From Jeotgalibacillus sp. S-D1 (GTDB taxonomy: Bacteria; Bacillota; Bacilli; Bacillales; Jeotgalibacillaceae): 64,000 bases of DNA. Of the stretch, positions 39,727 through 47,750 are shown piece after piece. Position numbers and translations under genes: made by a program. How positions within the stretch are numbered: position 1 is the first letter of the stretch; every line of letters begins with the position of its first letter. Below the pieces are notes generated by a model that was given only the letters and a program-made list of their open reading frames with translations, ran no database searches and had not been told where the DNA came from. The stretch lies in the NCBI RefSeq assembly GCF_004358665.1, contig NZ_SMZR01000001.1, positions 930,001 to 994,000 on the forward strand. The letters run 5' to 3'.

Positions 39727-40302
39727 TTATATTTCCTCCTTTAACTGGGTAGTGGAACGATACATTTCAAATTCCCCTTTAAAAACGAGAATTTGCTCTA
39801 CGTATGATTTCACTACAACAGTTGTGCGGTGATCATCCCTGCCGCTCACTCTCGCCTTCGCTACCACCCGCTCACCCAACTGGACAGGCTTGCTGAATAA
39901 AATATGCGCACTGGCAGTAAGAGCTAATTCATCATTAATGACTGCTACCGCAAGTGAATTAGCCTGAGCAAAAAGGTGATGCCCGCGCATAATTTGATTT
40001 CGCTGAAAAACATGTTCCTGTTTTACATCAAAAATAGAAATAGCATTGTCATCAAGTTCAATATCTATAATTTCACCGATTACTTCGTCGATTGGAAGTG
40101 ACCGGACTTCGCCTTCAAACGTTTGCTCGGCTACATTTTTAATTCTTTCACGAAGTTCAGGAATTGAAAGTTCCATCCGGTCCAGTCTGATTGTTTGAAC
40201 ACTGACCTGGAACCGCCTGGCCAAATCATCATCCGTTACAAATGGTGTTTCTGTAATGGTCTGCTGTAATCTGGCCTGTCTCTCTTTTTTTGATAGTTTC
40301 AT
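39727..40302 (-). CDS. fapR: Fatty acid and phospholipid biosynthesis regulator FapR
   Basis: 191 aa from ATG at 40302. FapR represses lipid-synthesis genes and is released by malonyl-CoA. The N-terminal helix-turn-helix includes [20 protein letters not shown]; the hot-dog effector domain has [17 protein letters not shown] frame eight codons longer overlaps the operator and is not used; GGCGG precedes this ATG. Autoregulation is supported by the operator at 40321-40336. Confidence 0.97.
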   Translation of the reverse strand: MKLSKKERQARLQQTITETPFVTDDDLARRFQVSVQTIRLDRMELSIPELRERIKNVAEQTFEGEVRSLPIDEVIGEIIDIELDDNAISIFDVKQEHVFQRNQIMRGHHLFAQANSLAVAVINDELALTASAHILFSKPVQLGERVVAKARVSGRDDHRTTVVVKSYVEQILVFKGEFEMYRSTTQLKEEI

Positions 40303-40320
40303 GTTTTCACCGCCCGCTAC

Positions 40321-40336
40321 TAGCACTAGGTACTAA
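40321..40336 (-). promoter_or_regulatory. FapR operator at fapR
   Basis: TTAGTACCTAGTGCTA on the minus strand is a near-palindrome matching the known FapR site (TTAGTACCTAGTACTAA-like) with one or two differences. It lies 5-20 bases after the -10 and covers the expected transcription start. Confidence 0.8.
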
Positions 40337-40340
40337 TAGG

Positions 40341-40369
40341 AGTATATAAAGAAAAGAGACAGAATGCAA
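40341..40369 (-). promoter_or_regulatory. Sigma-A promoter of the fap operon
   Basis: TTGCAT (40364-40369), exactly 17-bp spacer and TATACT (40341-40346) on the minus strand. The -35 lies in the loop and 3' arm of the recG terminator hairpin. Confidence 0.7.
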
Positions 40370-40381
40370 CTGCATTCTGTC
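40350..40381 (-). terminator. Terminator after recG
   Basis: GACAGAATGCA and TGCATTCTGTC form a perfect 11-bp stem with a 2-base loop, followed by TCTTTTCTTT on the minus strand. It begins at the recG stop codon. Confidence 0.7.
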
Positions 40382-42453
40382 TAATCAAGCTTGCTTCCAC
40401 TAAGGATGCCCTCTTCCACCAGGTGATCCCTGAGAGGTTCAAATCGTTCTTCTGTCCAAAACGACTGGCTTTCAACCAATTTATGAGCATCGTCTCTTGC
40501 AACCTCAAGAGCTCGATAATCATGAACCATATCTGCCACCCTAAATTCAGGAAGCCCGCTTTGTTTACGGCCAAAAAAGTCTCCAGGTCCCCGAAGTTCC
40601 AGATCTTTTTCACTTAGAACAAATCCATCATTCGTTTCGGTCATTATTTTCATTCGCTCTTTGCCAACTTCATTTTTAGGATCAGCCAACAATATGCAAT
40701 AGGACTGGTCGCTTCCCCGACCAACTCTGCCCCTTAACTGGTGAAGCTGAGATAACCCGAACCGTTCAGCATCATAAATAACCATTAACGAAGCATTCGG
40801 AACGTTTACGCCTACCTCAACCACAGTGGTCGAAACAAGAATATGAAACTCATTTTCGCTGAATGCTTTCATTACCTTTTCTTTTTCGTCAGGATGAAGC
40901 CTTCCGTGCATCAGGCCAACAGAGAATCTGCCCCAAAAAAATTGTTCAAGCTGCATATGTACATCAATCGCATTTTGAACATCGAGCTTGTCCGATTCTT
41001 CAATCAGCGGACAAATGACGTACACCTGCCGTCCTTTATTTAATTCTTTTTCCATAAACGTTAAAATCCGATCAAGCATGTTTTCCTTTGCCCAATAGGT
41101 CTCGATAGGTTTTCTGCCTGCTGGCATTTCATCAATTATCGATACATCCATTTCCCCAAACACGGTAATGGCAAGGGTTCTTGGAATTGGTGTTGCCGTC
41201 ATGAACAACACATCAGGATTTTCTCCTTTTTCTCTCAGCACTCTGCGCTGATTTACTCCAAACCGGTGCTGCTCATCGGTTATCACAAGTCCAAGATTTC
41301 TGAAATTCACCTCATCCTGAATCAGCGCATGGGTCCCGATCATGATATCAATCTCTCCTTGAGCCAATTGATCCAGTAGAAGAGCCCTTTTCTTTCCTTT
41401 TACGGAGCTGGTTAATAACGCGACAGTTATTCCAATAGGTGAAAATAGCTGGTTTAAAGATTCAGCGTGCTGTTCTGCAAGGATCTCTGTCGGGACCATA
41501 AGCGCTCCCTGAAACCCTGCAGATATCGCTCCGAGCAATGCAATGGCAGCAACAACCGTTTTACCCGATCCTACGTCCCCTTGCAATAAACGGTTCATGC
41601 GATGCGGAGAACGCATATCCTGGAAAATCTCCTCTAAAACTCTCTTTTGAGCTGCAGTTAATGGAAAAGGGAGCCTTGCAGTAAAGGCAGTTATGTCATC
41701 TTCAGAATAAGAGATGGATATCCCCCTTGACTGTTCCCGTTCAATTTTCCTTAAGGCCTGCATCTTAAGTTGAAAAAGTAAAAATTCCTCATACACGAAT
41801 CTTCGTCTGGATTGCTTCATTTCCTCCGGGTTGGCAGGAAAATGCATGCCAAATAGAGCATCACGGCGATTTAACAAACGGTATCGCTGAACAAATTCGA
41901 TTGGGATCGGATCAATGATAAATGATTCAGAGCGGTTTAATGCCTGGTGAATCAGCTTCTTAAGCACCCTGTTTGTCATTGCGCCTTTCAGAGGGTATAC
42001 GGGAGAAAATTCTTCCTCTCCCTGCTGAGGGCCCAGCTTAAACGTTTGAGCAGTTATCATTTGCCTATGACGATCCCATTTCCCCGTTACAGTTATTATA
42101 TCCTGGACATTTATTTTTTTCTTCAGGTAGGGCTGATTAAAAAAAGTCACCTTCACACTATGTGGACCGCTCAACAATCGAATCGTTAATCTGGATTTTT
42201 TCTTTCCAAAAAACTGAATGGCAGGTTCACTGTGAACCCTGCCTTCAATGGTTACACGTTCTTCGTGAGCAGCCTCAGAAAGATCTTTTACACGAAAATC
42301 ATCATATCTGTACGGAAGATAATTTATTAAATCGTTAATCGTTACAATTCCCATGTCAGTTAGCTGCTGGGCGGTTTCTTCACCAACTCCATTTAAGTTT
42401 GCAACTGATTCCCCAAGCGGTTCATTACCCTTTTTTATCAAGTGCGAATCCAA
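40381..42453 (-). CDS. recG: ATP-dependent DNA helicase RecG
   Basis: 690 aa from a TTG start. RecG remodels stalled forks and branched DNA. The N-terminal wedge/OB domain has LINYLPYRYDDF and EGRVHSEPAI. Helicase motifs are GDVGSGKTVVA (motif I), TDEQHRFG (DExH, II), MTATPIPRTLA (III) and QLRGRVGRG (VI). The frame runs upstream to 42495. TTG at 42453 lies 9 bases after GGAGG, and another TTG at 42441 is closer to the B. subtilis N-terminus. Either start overlaps sdaAA. Confidence 0.95.
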   Translation of the reverse strand: MDSHLIKKGNEPLGESVANLNGVGEETAQQLTDMGIVTINDLINYLPYRYDDFRVKDLSEAAHEERVTIEGRVHSEPAIQFFGKKKSRLTIRLLSGPHSVKVTFFNQPYLKKKINVQDIITVTGKWDRHRQMITAQTFKLGPQQGEEEFSPVYPLKGAMTNRVLKKLIHQALNRSESFIIDPIPIEFVQRYRLLNRRDALFGMHFPANPEEMKQSRRRFVYEEFLLFQLKMQALRKIEREQSRGISISYSEDDITAFTARLPFPLTAAQKRVLEEIFQDMRSPHRMNRLLQGDVGSGKTVVAAIALLGAISAGFQGALMVPTEILAEQHAESLNQLFSPIGITVALLTSSVKGKKRALLLDQLAQGEIDIMIGTHALIQDEVNFRNLGLVITDEQHRFGVNQRRVLREKGENPDVLFMTATPIPRTLAITVFGEMDVSIIDEMPAGRKPIETYWAKENMLDRILTFMEKELNKGRQVYVICPLIEESDKLDVQNAIDVHMQLEQFFWGRFSVGLMHGRLHPDEKEKVMKAFSENEFHILVSTTVVEVGVNVPNASLMVIYDAERFGLSQLHQLRGRVGRGSDQSYCILLADPKNEVGKERMKIMTETNDGFVLSEKDLELRGPGDFFGRKQSGLPEFRVADMVHDYRALEVARDDAHKLVESQSFWTEERFEPLRDHLVEEGILSGSKLD

Positions 42454-43312
42454 AAATCTTCGCCTCCAGCTCTCGTCCTGTAGGAGTAGCCGCAAGACCG
42501 CCCTGAGCTGTTTCCCTTAAGGCCACAGGCATTGTCTGACCGATTTTATACATTGCATCAATTACTTCGTCGCATGGAATTCTGCTTGTGACTCCAGCAA
42601 GTGCCATATCGGCTGCAACCATCGCATTTGCAGCTCCCATTGCATTTCTCTTCACACAAGGCACCTCAACAAGCCCTGCAACAGGGTCACATACAAGTCC
42701 AAGCATATTTTTTAATGTAATTGCCATGCCCTCAGCGCATTGTGCAGGGCTTCCGCCCGCCATTTCCACGATGGCTGCTGCTGCCATACCCGATGCGGAC
42801 CCCACTTCAGCCTGGCATCCGCCGGCAGCTCCCGATATAGACGCATTATTGGCAACAACAAAGCCAAACGCACCTGATGTAAATAGAAAACGTATCTTCT
42901 CTTCACGGGAAGGGTTAAGTTTGTTTTGAACTGCAAAAAGTGTTCCCGGAACAACCCCTGCCGAACCTGCCGTCGGCGTAGCACATATAGTGCCCATCGC
43001 AGCATTTACTTCGTTGGTGGCAACAGCCTTGCTCACAGCATCCAACAATAGGTCGCCTGAAAGCGATTTGCCGGTTTTAATGTAATTTTGAATCAGTACA
43101 GCATCCCCGCCCGTCAGACCGGAATGTGATTTAACACCCTGCAGCCCCTTTTCTACTGCTTCTTCCATGACCACCAAGTTGCGTTCCATTTGAGTTAAGA
43201 CATCCTCCCGGGAACGATTTGTCACTTTCATTTCCTGTTCAATCATAATATCTGATATTTTCTTGTTTTGAGATTCAGCCATCTCCACAAGTTCCGCTAC
43301 ATTCCGAAACAT
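42425..43312 (-). CDS. sdaAA: L-serine dehydratase, iron-sulfur, alpha subunit
   Basis: 295 aa from ATG at 43312. With SdaAB it deaminates L-serine to pyruvate. Conserved Cys residues likely to hold the 4Fe-4S cluster occur in GTICATPTAGSAG, LVCDPVAG and VPCVKRNAMG. It contains the Gly/Ala-rich ASISGAAGGCQAEVGSASGMAAAA block. A frame 12 codons longer overlaps the GGAGGAGG ribosome-binding site and is excluded. It ends inside the beginning of recG. Confidence 0.97.
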   Translation of the reverse strand: MFRNVAELVEMAESQNKKISDIMIEQEMKVTNRSREDVLTQMERNLVVMEEAVEKGLQGVKSHSGLTGGDAVLIQNYIKTGKSLSGDLLLDAVSKAVATNEVNAAMGTICATPTAGSAGVVPGTLFAVQNKLNPSREEKIRFLFTSGAFGFVVANNASISGAAGGCQAEVGSASGMAAAAIVEMAGGSPAQCAEGMAITLKNMLGLVCDPVAGLVEVPCVKRNAMGAANAMVAADMALAGVTSRIPCDEVIDAMYKIGQTMPVALRETAQGGLAATPTGRELEAKIFGFALDKKG

Positions 43313-43366
43313 ATAATTTCCTCCTCCGCTCTTTGCAAGCGTTATCATCTGCCTATATCTAAATAG

Positions 43367-44029
43367 TTAATTTGCGATTCTTGTTACCTGTGTTACTTCA
43401 GGGAGCTGCTTTAGTTCTTTTAGTACAACTTCCTCGACATTCTGGTCCACTTCAATGGTCATCAATGCCATTTGTCCAATATCTTTTCGGGATACATCCA
43501 TATGTCCAATATTAATTTTATGACTTGCTAAAATATTTGAAACTGCAGCAATAGCTCCGAACCGATCATCGTGTACAACGAGTATTGCCGGATGGTGTCC
43601 TGTAAGCTTTAATTCAAAGCCATTCAATTCTATAATTTCTATTTTTCCTCCGCCAATAGAGATGCCAACCAGTTCCATTTCCCCATTGTCATCTCCAATT
43701 AGAATACGCGCAGTATTAGGATGATCTGTAACAGCTTCTTCTTCTCTTATTCGAATTTTGATTTTTTTCTTTTTTGCATGTTCAAAAGCATTTATAATAC
43801 GTTCATCGTCTGTTTCAAAATCCATTAATCCGCCTATTAAAGCTACATCAGTACCATGCCCCTTGTACGTCTTAGCAAAAGATCCGTAAAAAGAAATATT
43901 GGCCCATTTCGGTTCCCTGCCAAATAGCTCTCTTGCCATTTTTCCAATTCTTGCTGCACCTGCCGTATGGGAAGAAGAGGGCCCAATCATTACAGGTCCA
44001 ATAATTTCAAATACGCTTTTATATTTCAA
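43367..44029 (-). CDS. sdaAB: L-serine dehydratase, iron-sulfur, beta subunit
   Basis: 220 aa from a TTG start 8 bases after AAGGTGG. The N-terminal part contains IGPSSSHTAGAARIG (about 15-29), which contributes to the active site. The C-terminal 75 residues form an ACT domain (HPAILVVHDDRFGAIAAVSNILA), probably the serine-sensing part. It precedes sdaAA by 54 bases. Confidence 0.96.
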   Translation of the reverse strand: MKYKSVFEIIGPVMIGPSSSHTAGAARIGKMARELFGREPKWANISFYGSFAKTYKGHGTDVALIGGLMDFETDDERIINAFEHAKKKKIKIRIREEEAVTDHPNTARILIGDDNGEMELVGISIGGGKIEIIELNGFELKLTGHHPAILVVHDDRFGAIAAVSNILASHKINIGHMDVSRKDIGQMALMTIEVDQNVEEVVLKELKQLPEVTQVTRIAN

Positions 44030-44071
44030 ACTGTTCTACCACCTTGTCTATGGTCTCTTAATTTTTATAAA

Positions 44072-44103
44072 CAGAGAAAAAAGAAGGGTATATTCACCCT
44101 TCT
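44072..44103 (-). terminator. Terminator after fakA
   Basis: AGAAGGGT pairs with ACCCTTCT over a 6-base loop, followed by TTTTTCTC on the minus strand. A smaller CTCTC-N4-GAGAG hairpin lies between it and the fakA stop. Confidence 0.75.
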
Positions 44104-44146
44104 CTTCTATTTTCTCTCTAATGAGAGAGGAATACAATCATCATCC

Positions 44147-45817
44147 CTATTCAATTGCAAATATATATGAATAAAGCGGTTGTTTACCGTTATGAATTTC
44201 CAATTCCACATCATCAAATTCATTTTCTATATAAGATTCAAGCTCTTGCACTTCTTCTTCAGACACGTCTTCGCCATAAAGAACCGTTAAGATTTCTGAT
44301 TCTTCATCAATCATTTGACCGAGCAGTTTTTTAACTGAAGAGGTCCGGTCTTTATCGCTTGCAACAATCTTGCCTTCCGCTATACCCATATGGTCATCTT
44401 TTTGAATAGATATTCCATCAATTGTCGTATCCCGAACAGCAAAAGTGACTTGACCTGTCTTCACATGATTCAAGGCTTCTTTCATGCCTTCATAATTTTC
44501 AACAAGCGAAGCCGTTGGATTAAAAGCTAAAATAGCTGACATTCCCTGAGGGACCGTTTTTGACGGCACCACGACTGCATCTAAATCTACTACTTCAGCT
44601 GCCTGTTGTGCGGCCATAATAATATTTTTGTTATTTGGAAGGATAATAACTTTTTCAGCATTTGCTTCTTCAATCGCCTTAACAATGTCTTCAGTGCTGG
44701 GGTTCATTGTCTGGCCGCCTTCAATCACATTGGTTGCCCCGATGCTCTTAAACAGTTCAGCAATGCCTTCTCCCATCGAAACTGTAATAACAGCAAATTC
44801 CTGTTTTTCCTTAGGGGACTCACTTTTACCTTCAGCTCGATGCTTAGCCCCAACAATCTCTGTATGTTGTTCACGCATATTTTCAATTTTGATTTTGATC
44901 AGGCTGCCGTAGCGCTGTCCATAGGAAAGTGCTTCGCCAGGCTGCTCTGTATGAATATGAACCTTAGCCATTTCTTCATCAGAAATAACAAGCAGAGAAT
45001 CTCCAAGCTCACTTAATTCATTTCGGAATACAGTTTCATCAAATGTTTTCCCGGAGTTATCATTTTCAAGACTTACCATAAATTCAGTACAGTAACCAAA
45101 CTCAATATCCTCTGTATTCATATATCCCTGAACACCGATATGATGCTCTGCGCTGACCAGATCATCCATAGATGGCGTTACAGGAGAATTATCAATCTTT
45201 TCACCTTTGAGTTCAGCAAGGAAGCCTTCATACACGTGGACAAGACCCTGTCCGCCGCTATCAACTACTCCCACTTCTTTAAGCACCGGCAGCAGATCAG
45301 GTGTTCTTTTTAAAGAAGCCTTCGCTTCCTTTAAAACTTCCTCCATAAATATAACAAAGTCCGTTTCCTTCTCTGCAACTTCCAATGCTTTTTTTGCTGC
45401 ATCTTTAGCCACCGTTAAAATCGTTCCTTCAACTGGTTTCATTACAGCTTTATAGGCAGATGCAACACCGGCATCAAGAGCCTGGGCGAATTCAAGCGTA
45501 TTTAGGACGCTTTTCGTTTCAATTGTTTTTCCAAATCCTCGGAAAAGCTGTGATAAAATGACGCCTGAATTTCCCCGGGCACCCATCAGCAGCCCTTTTG
45601 AAAGAGCCGTCGAAACTTTGCCAAGGTGATCTGTTACATTTGCTTTAACTTCTTTTGATCCACTTGTCATGGATAAGTTCATATTTGTACCGGTATCTCC
45701 ATCAGGCACAGGAAATACATTTAAAGCATCTACCGTATCCGCATTATTGGACAAATTGGTTGCCCCTTGTAACACCATTTCGGCAAATTGCCTTCCATTT
45801 AACTCTTTAATTGACAC
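44147..45817 (-). CDS. fakA: Fatty acid kinase ATP-binding subunit FakA (YloV)
   Basis: 556 aa. FakA phosphorylates fatty acids held by FakB, feeding exogenous fatty acids to PlsX/PlsY. The N-terminal DhaL-like kinase domain has NVFPVPDGDTGTNMNLS (about 30-46) with the Mg-binding Asp residues. A middle domain (about 215-320) links to a DegV-like C-terminal domain ending LYSYIFAIE. It is 16 bases after yloU, the standard pairing. Confidence 0.95.
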   Translation of the reverse strand: MSIKELNGRQFAEMVLQGATNLSNNADTVDALNVFPVPDGDTGTNMNLSMTSGSKEVKANVTDHLGKVSTALSKGLLMGARGNSGVILSQLFRGFGKTIETKSVLNTLEFAQALDAGVASAYKAVMKPVEGTILTVAKDAAKKALEVAEKETDFVIFMEEVLKEAKASLKRTPDLLPVLKEVGVVDSGGQGLVHVYEGFLAELKGEKIDNSPVTPSMDDLVSAEHHIGVQGYMNTEDIEFGYCTEFMVSLENDNSGKTFDETVFRNELSELGDSLLVISDEEMAKVHIHTEQPGEALSYGQRYGSLIKIKIENMREQHTEIVGAKHRAEGKSESPKEKQEFAVITVSMGEGIAELFKSIGATNVIEGGQTMNPSTEDIVKAIEEANAEKVIILPNNKNIIMAAQQAAEVVDLDAVVVPSKTVPQGMSAILAFNPTASLVENYEGMKEALNHVKTGQVTFAVRDTTIDGISIQKDDHMGIAEGKIVASDKDRTSSVKKLLGQMIDEESEILTVLYGEDVSEEEVQELESYIENEFDDVELEIHNGKQPLYSYIFAIE

Positions 45818-45833
45818 GAAACTTTCCTCCTCA

Positions 45834-46196
45834 TTACGGGTGTGTTACCCGAACTCCCTGAACATATATATTGACGGACTCAACTGAAAGCCCGACAGTT
45901 TTGTCCAATGTATACTTCACTGTTGATTGAACATTGTGTGCCACCTCAGAAATCTTTGTTCCATAGCTGACCACAATATACATGTCGATGTAAACCTTAT
46001 CGTTTTCCTGACGAACAATCACGCCTCGTGTGAAATTTTCACGACGAAGGATATCTGTTAAACCATCTCTGATCTGATGCTTGGACGCCATTCCTACGAT
46101 CCCGTAACATTCAATCGCCGCCCCGCCAGCAACCATTGCGATCACTTCGTTTGAGATATCAATTTGTCCAAACTTTGTCGTTAATTCAATAGACAT
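45834..46196 (-). CDS. yloU: Asp23/Gls24 family protein YloU
   Basis: 120 aa. An Asp23 (alkaline shock) domain covers the whole protein, with GQIDISNEVIAMVAGGAAIECYG near the N-terminus and YIVVSYGTKISEVAHNVQ in the middle. The biochemical role is not known; in staphylococci a relative sits at the membrane and responds to envelope stress. Paired with fakA. AAGGGGGAGC precedes the ATG. Confidence 0.93.
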   Translation of the reverse strand: MSIELTTKFGQIDISNEVIAMVAGGAAIECYGIVGMASKHQIRDGLTDILRRENFTRGVIVRQENDKVYIDMYIVVSYGTKISEVAHNVQSTVKYTLDKTVGLSVESVNIYVQGVRVTHP

Positions 46197-46381
46197 GCAT
46201 TGCTCCCCCTTTGGATACTGTCTTGGCTAAAGTCATTTTACTATACAATCAGCGGTTTTAAAAGCTAAACCGGCAAACATCAGCATTGGCGCGGGCAAAC
46301 ATCCATTAAAGTTATCACATTTTTGCGCCTGCGACTCCCCTGATGTCCGCTTCGCCCTGTAGTTAATTTGGCTATCCGGCT

Positions 46382-46480
46382 CTTGGAGGCAGCGCCTGGG
46401 GTCATAAGCCACGCTGCCATTCAGGCATAAAGCGCCTGATTGGCACCGCGTCTTATGCCTGTCGCCGCTGAACGCCTCCA
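46382..46480. repeat. GC-rich palindromic (folded) element
   Basis: Outer arms TTGGAGGC (46382-46389) and GCCTCCAA (46473-46480) enclose two inner stems: GGCAGCG/CGCTGCC (46387-46393/46411-46417) and CAGGCATAA/TTATGCCTG (46421-46429/46452-46460). The result is a three-way-junction-like fold, clearly richer in G+C than its surroundings. It resembles dispersed extragenic palindromes of Bacillaceae, but only one copy is in this window. Confidence 0.6.
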
Positions 46481-46509
46481 AAAGCACTTAATATGTAAAG
46501 GAAAAAAAC

Positions 46510-46540
46510 TTGATAGGGCTCTTAATTTTTATTGCATAAT
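46510..46540 (+). promoter_or_regulatory. Weak candidate promoter of rpmB
   Basis: TTGATA (46510-46515) and CATAAT (46535-46540) are separated by 19 bp. An alternative pair, TTGCAT (46533-46538) with TAAATT 17 bp later, overlaps. Neither is strong. Confidence 0.3.
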
Positions 46541-46634
46541 GAAAGTAGGTGTGGTAAATTAATTAAGGTGTGATTGACTAAGTGAAAGATTGAAACAGAT
46601 TGTTTTCAGCTTCATTTGTGAGGAGGGGAATTAA

Positions 46635-46823
46635 ATGGCGAAACAGTGTGTTGTAACTGGTCGTAAGACTCGTTCAGGCAACGCTCGCTCCCACGCTATG
46701 AACGCTAACAAGCGTACATGGGGCGCTAACCTTCAAAAAGTTCGTATTCTTGTTGACGGTAAGCCTAAGCGCGTATGGGTTTCTGCACGAGCATTGAAAT
46801 CCGGTAAAGTGGAACGCGTATAA
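46635..46823 (+). CDS. rpmB: 50S ribosomal protein L28
   Basis: 62 aa. L28 binds 23S rRNA near the subunit interface. It matches the Bacillus protein closely ([17 protein letters not shown] and [14 protein letters not shown]). It is the zinc-free form, with a single Cys and no CxxC pairs. One of only two plus-strand genes. AGGAGGGG precedes the ATG by 6 bases. Confidence 0.98.
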   Translation: MAKQCVVTGRKTRSGNARSHAMNANKRTWGANLQKVRILVDGKPKRVWVSARALKSGKVERV

Positions 46824-46841
46824 TAATGGATTTAACATAAT

Positions 46842-46880
46842 AAGAAGGGGAGCTGATATGATCAGCTCCCCTTCTTATTT
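46842..46880. terminator. Bidirectional terminator between rpmB and spoVM
   Basis: AAGAAGGGGAGCTGAT and ATCAGCTCCCCTTCTT form a perfect 16-bp stem with a 3-base loop. T-rich sequence follows in both directions (TATTTAT; TATTATG), so it can serve both convergent genes. Confidence 0.8.
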
Positions 46881-46883
46881 ATG

Positions 46884-46967
46884 TTACGCGTTCTTTTTAA
46901 AAGCTCCCAGCATCGCTTTCACAATTCCACCAAGCACTCTAGGTAATTTTATAGAATAAAATCGCAA
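46884..46967 (-). CDS. spoVM: Stage V sporulation protein SpoVM
   Basis: 27 aa from a TTG start. SpoVM is an amphipathic peptide that recognises the curved forespore membrane and recruits SpoIVA for coat assembly. The translation begins MRFYSIKLPRVLGG and contains IVKAMLGAFKKNA, aligning end to end with B. subtilis SpoVM, including Pro9 needed for localisation. GGGGGAGG lies 5 bases before the TTG. It follows thiN as in B. subtilis. A sigma-E-like -10 (CATACTTA, 47024-47031) within the end of thiN is only a weak suggestion. Confidence 0.9.
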   Translation of the reverse strand: MRFYSIKLPRVLGGIVKAMLGAFKKNA

Positions 46968-46994
46968 GTGGACCTCCCCCATTCCGACTAAGGA

Positions 46995-47639
46995 TCAACT
47001 TTTGTCCTTACTTCTTACCATCATAAGTATGCCTGTACTAAAAGAAATAGACGCAATTGGTTCAATAATTTCATTGCTTATTGTCCGGGTGCTCCCAAAT
47101 ACTGCATTATAATTTGTTAATGTGTACTTAACGCCTGTTAGAGAAAGCCCTTCTACTTCATTAGTCATAGGGATAAACGATAAGTACTGAAAATCTTCAC
47201 AATTCTCGACTTTCCACTTCCCTGCTTTCAACATGCGTATCCTATTTTGTTCATCCTCAATTTCTATTAAGCGGGTGTAATTAAGCGCTTTTTCTGATGA
47301 TAGAAGCTGGAGATTTCCCATAAAGTGATCCAGCCTTCCACCCGTTGCTCCGAGAATTTTAATATCTGATTGCTGCTCGATAGCCCAATTTAATGCCAGT
47401 TCCAGATCTGTTTCATTTTTCTCAGCATTTGCCGTTTCAACAGACTGCACGACCGATCGGATGAATTCCAGTTCAACAGCTGATACAGAGTCAAAATCAC
47501 CAAATGCCCGGTCAACCCTAATGCCTGCATCTAACAGTGTCTGAGTTCCGCGATCCACCCCCACCCATATCGCATTTTTATGGTCTAATGACTTAAGCCA
47601 TTGCTTGTTTACATCTGCTCCACCTACTAAATAAATCAA
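46995..47639 (-). CDS. thiN: Thiamine pyrophosphokinase ThiN
   Basis: 214 aa from TTG at 47639. ThiN converts thiamine to thiamine pyrophosphate. Conserved blocks are VGVDRGTQTLLDAG, AFGDFDS (about 47-53), EKNETDLELALNWA and GATGGRLDHFMGN. AAGGAG lies 8 bases before this TTG; an in-frame GTG three codons earlier overlaps the Shine-Dalgarno. It is separated from rpe by a strong terminator. Confidence 0.94.
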   Translation of the reverse strand: MIYLVGGADVNKQWLKSLDHKNAIWVGVDRGTQTLLDAGIRVDRAFGDFDSVSAVELEFIRSVVQSVETANAEKNETDLELALNWAIEQQSDIKILGATGGRLDHFMGNLQLLSSEKALNYTRLIEIEDEQNRIRMLKAGKWKVENCEDFQYLSFIPMTNEVEGLSLTGVKYTLTNYNAVFGSTRTISNEIIEPIASISFSTGILMMVRSKDKS

Positions 47640-47710
47640 CAATACCACTCCTTCTACTTTATGTGCCGGGAAGCCATCTATTCATAAATTAGAAAATAAT
47701 ATAATTATGT

Positions 47711-47748
47711 AAACTAAAACCTCACTTGTTTATCACAAGTGAGGTTTT
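47711..47748 (-). terminator. Terminator after rpe
   Basis: AAAACCTCACTTG and CAAGTGAGGTTTT form a perfect 13-bp stem over a 7-base loop, with AGTTTAC after it. It starts 3 bases after the rpe stop and closes the long yloC-to-rpe cluster. Confidence 0.8.
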
Positions 47749-47750
47749 GA

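Larger units (their letters stand above)
46197..46634. other. Intergenic region, yloU to rpmB, with GC-rich palindromic element
   Basis: These 438 bases between divergent yloU and rpmB hold a GC-rich folded element (46382-46480), with GC-rich flanks back to about 46280, and the upstream region of rpmB. An 84-codon minus-strand frame at 46233-46487 lies over it but has no Shine-Dalgarno or recognisable protein features. Confidence 0.6.

Noticed and set aside
46233-46487. 84-codon minus-strand open frame upstream of rpmB
   Set aside because: It lies over the palindromic GC-rich element, has no Shine-Dalgarno and no recognisable protein features; the frame is a by-product of GC richness.
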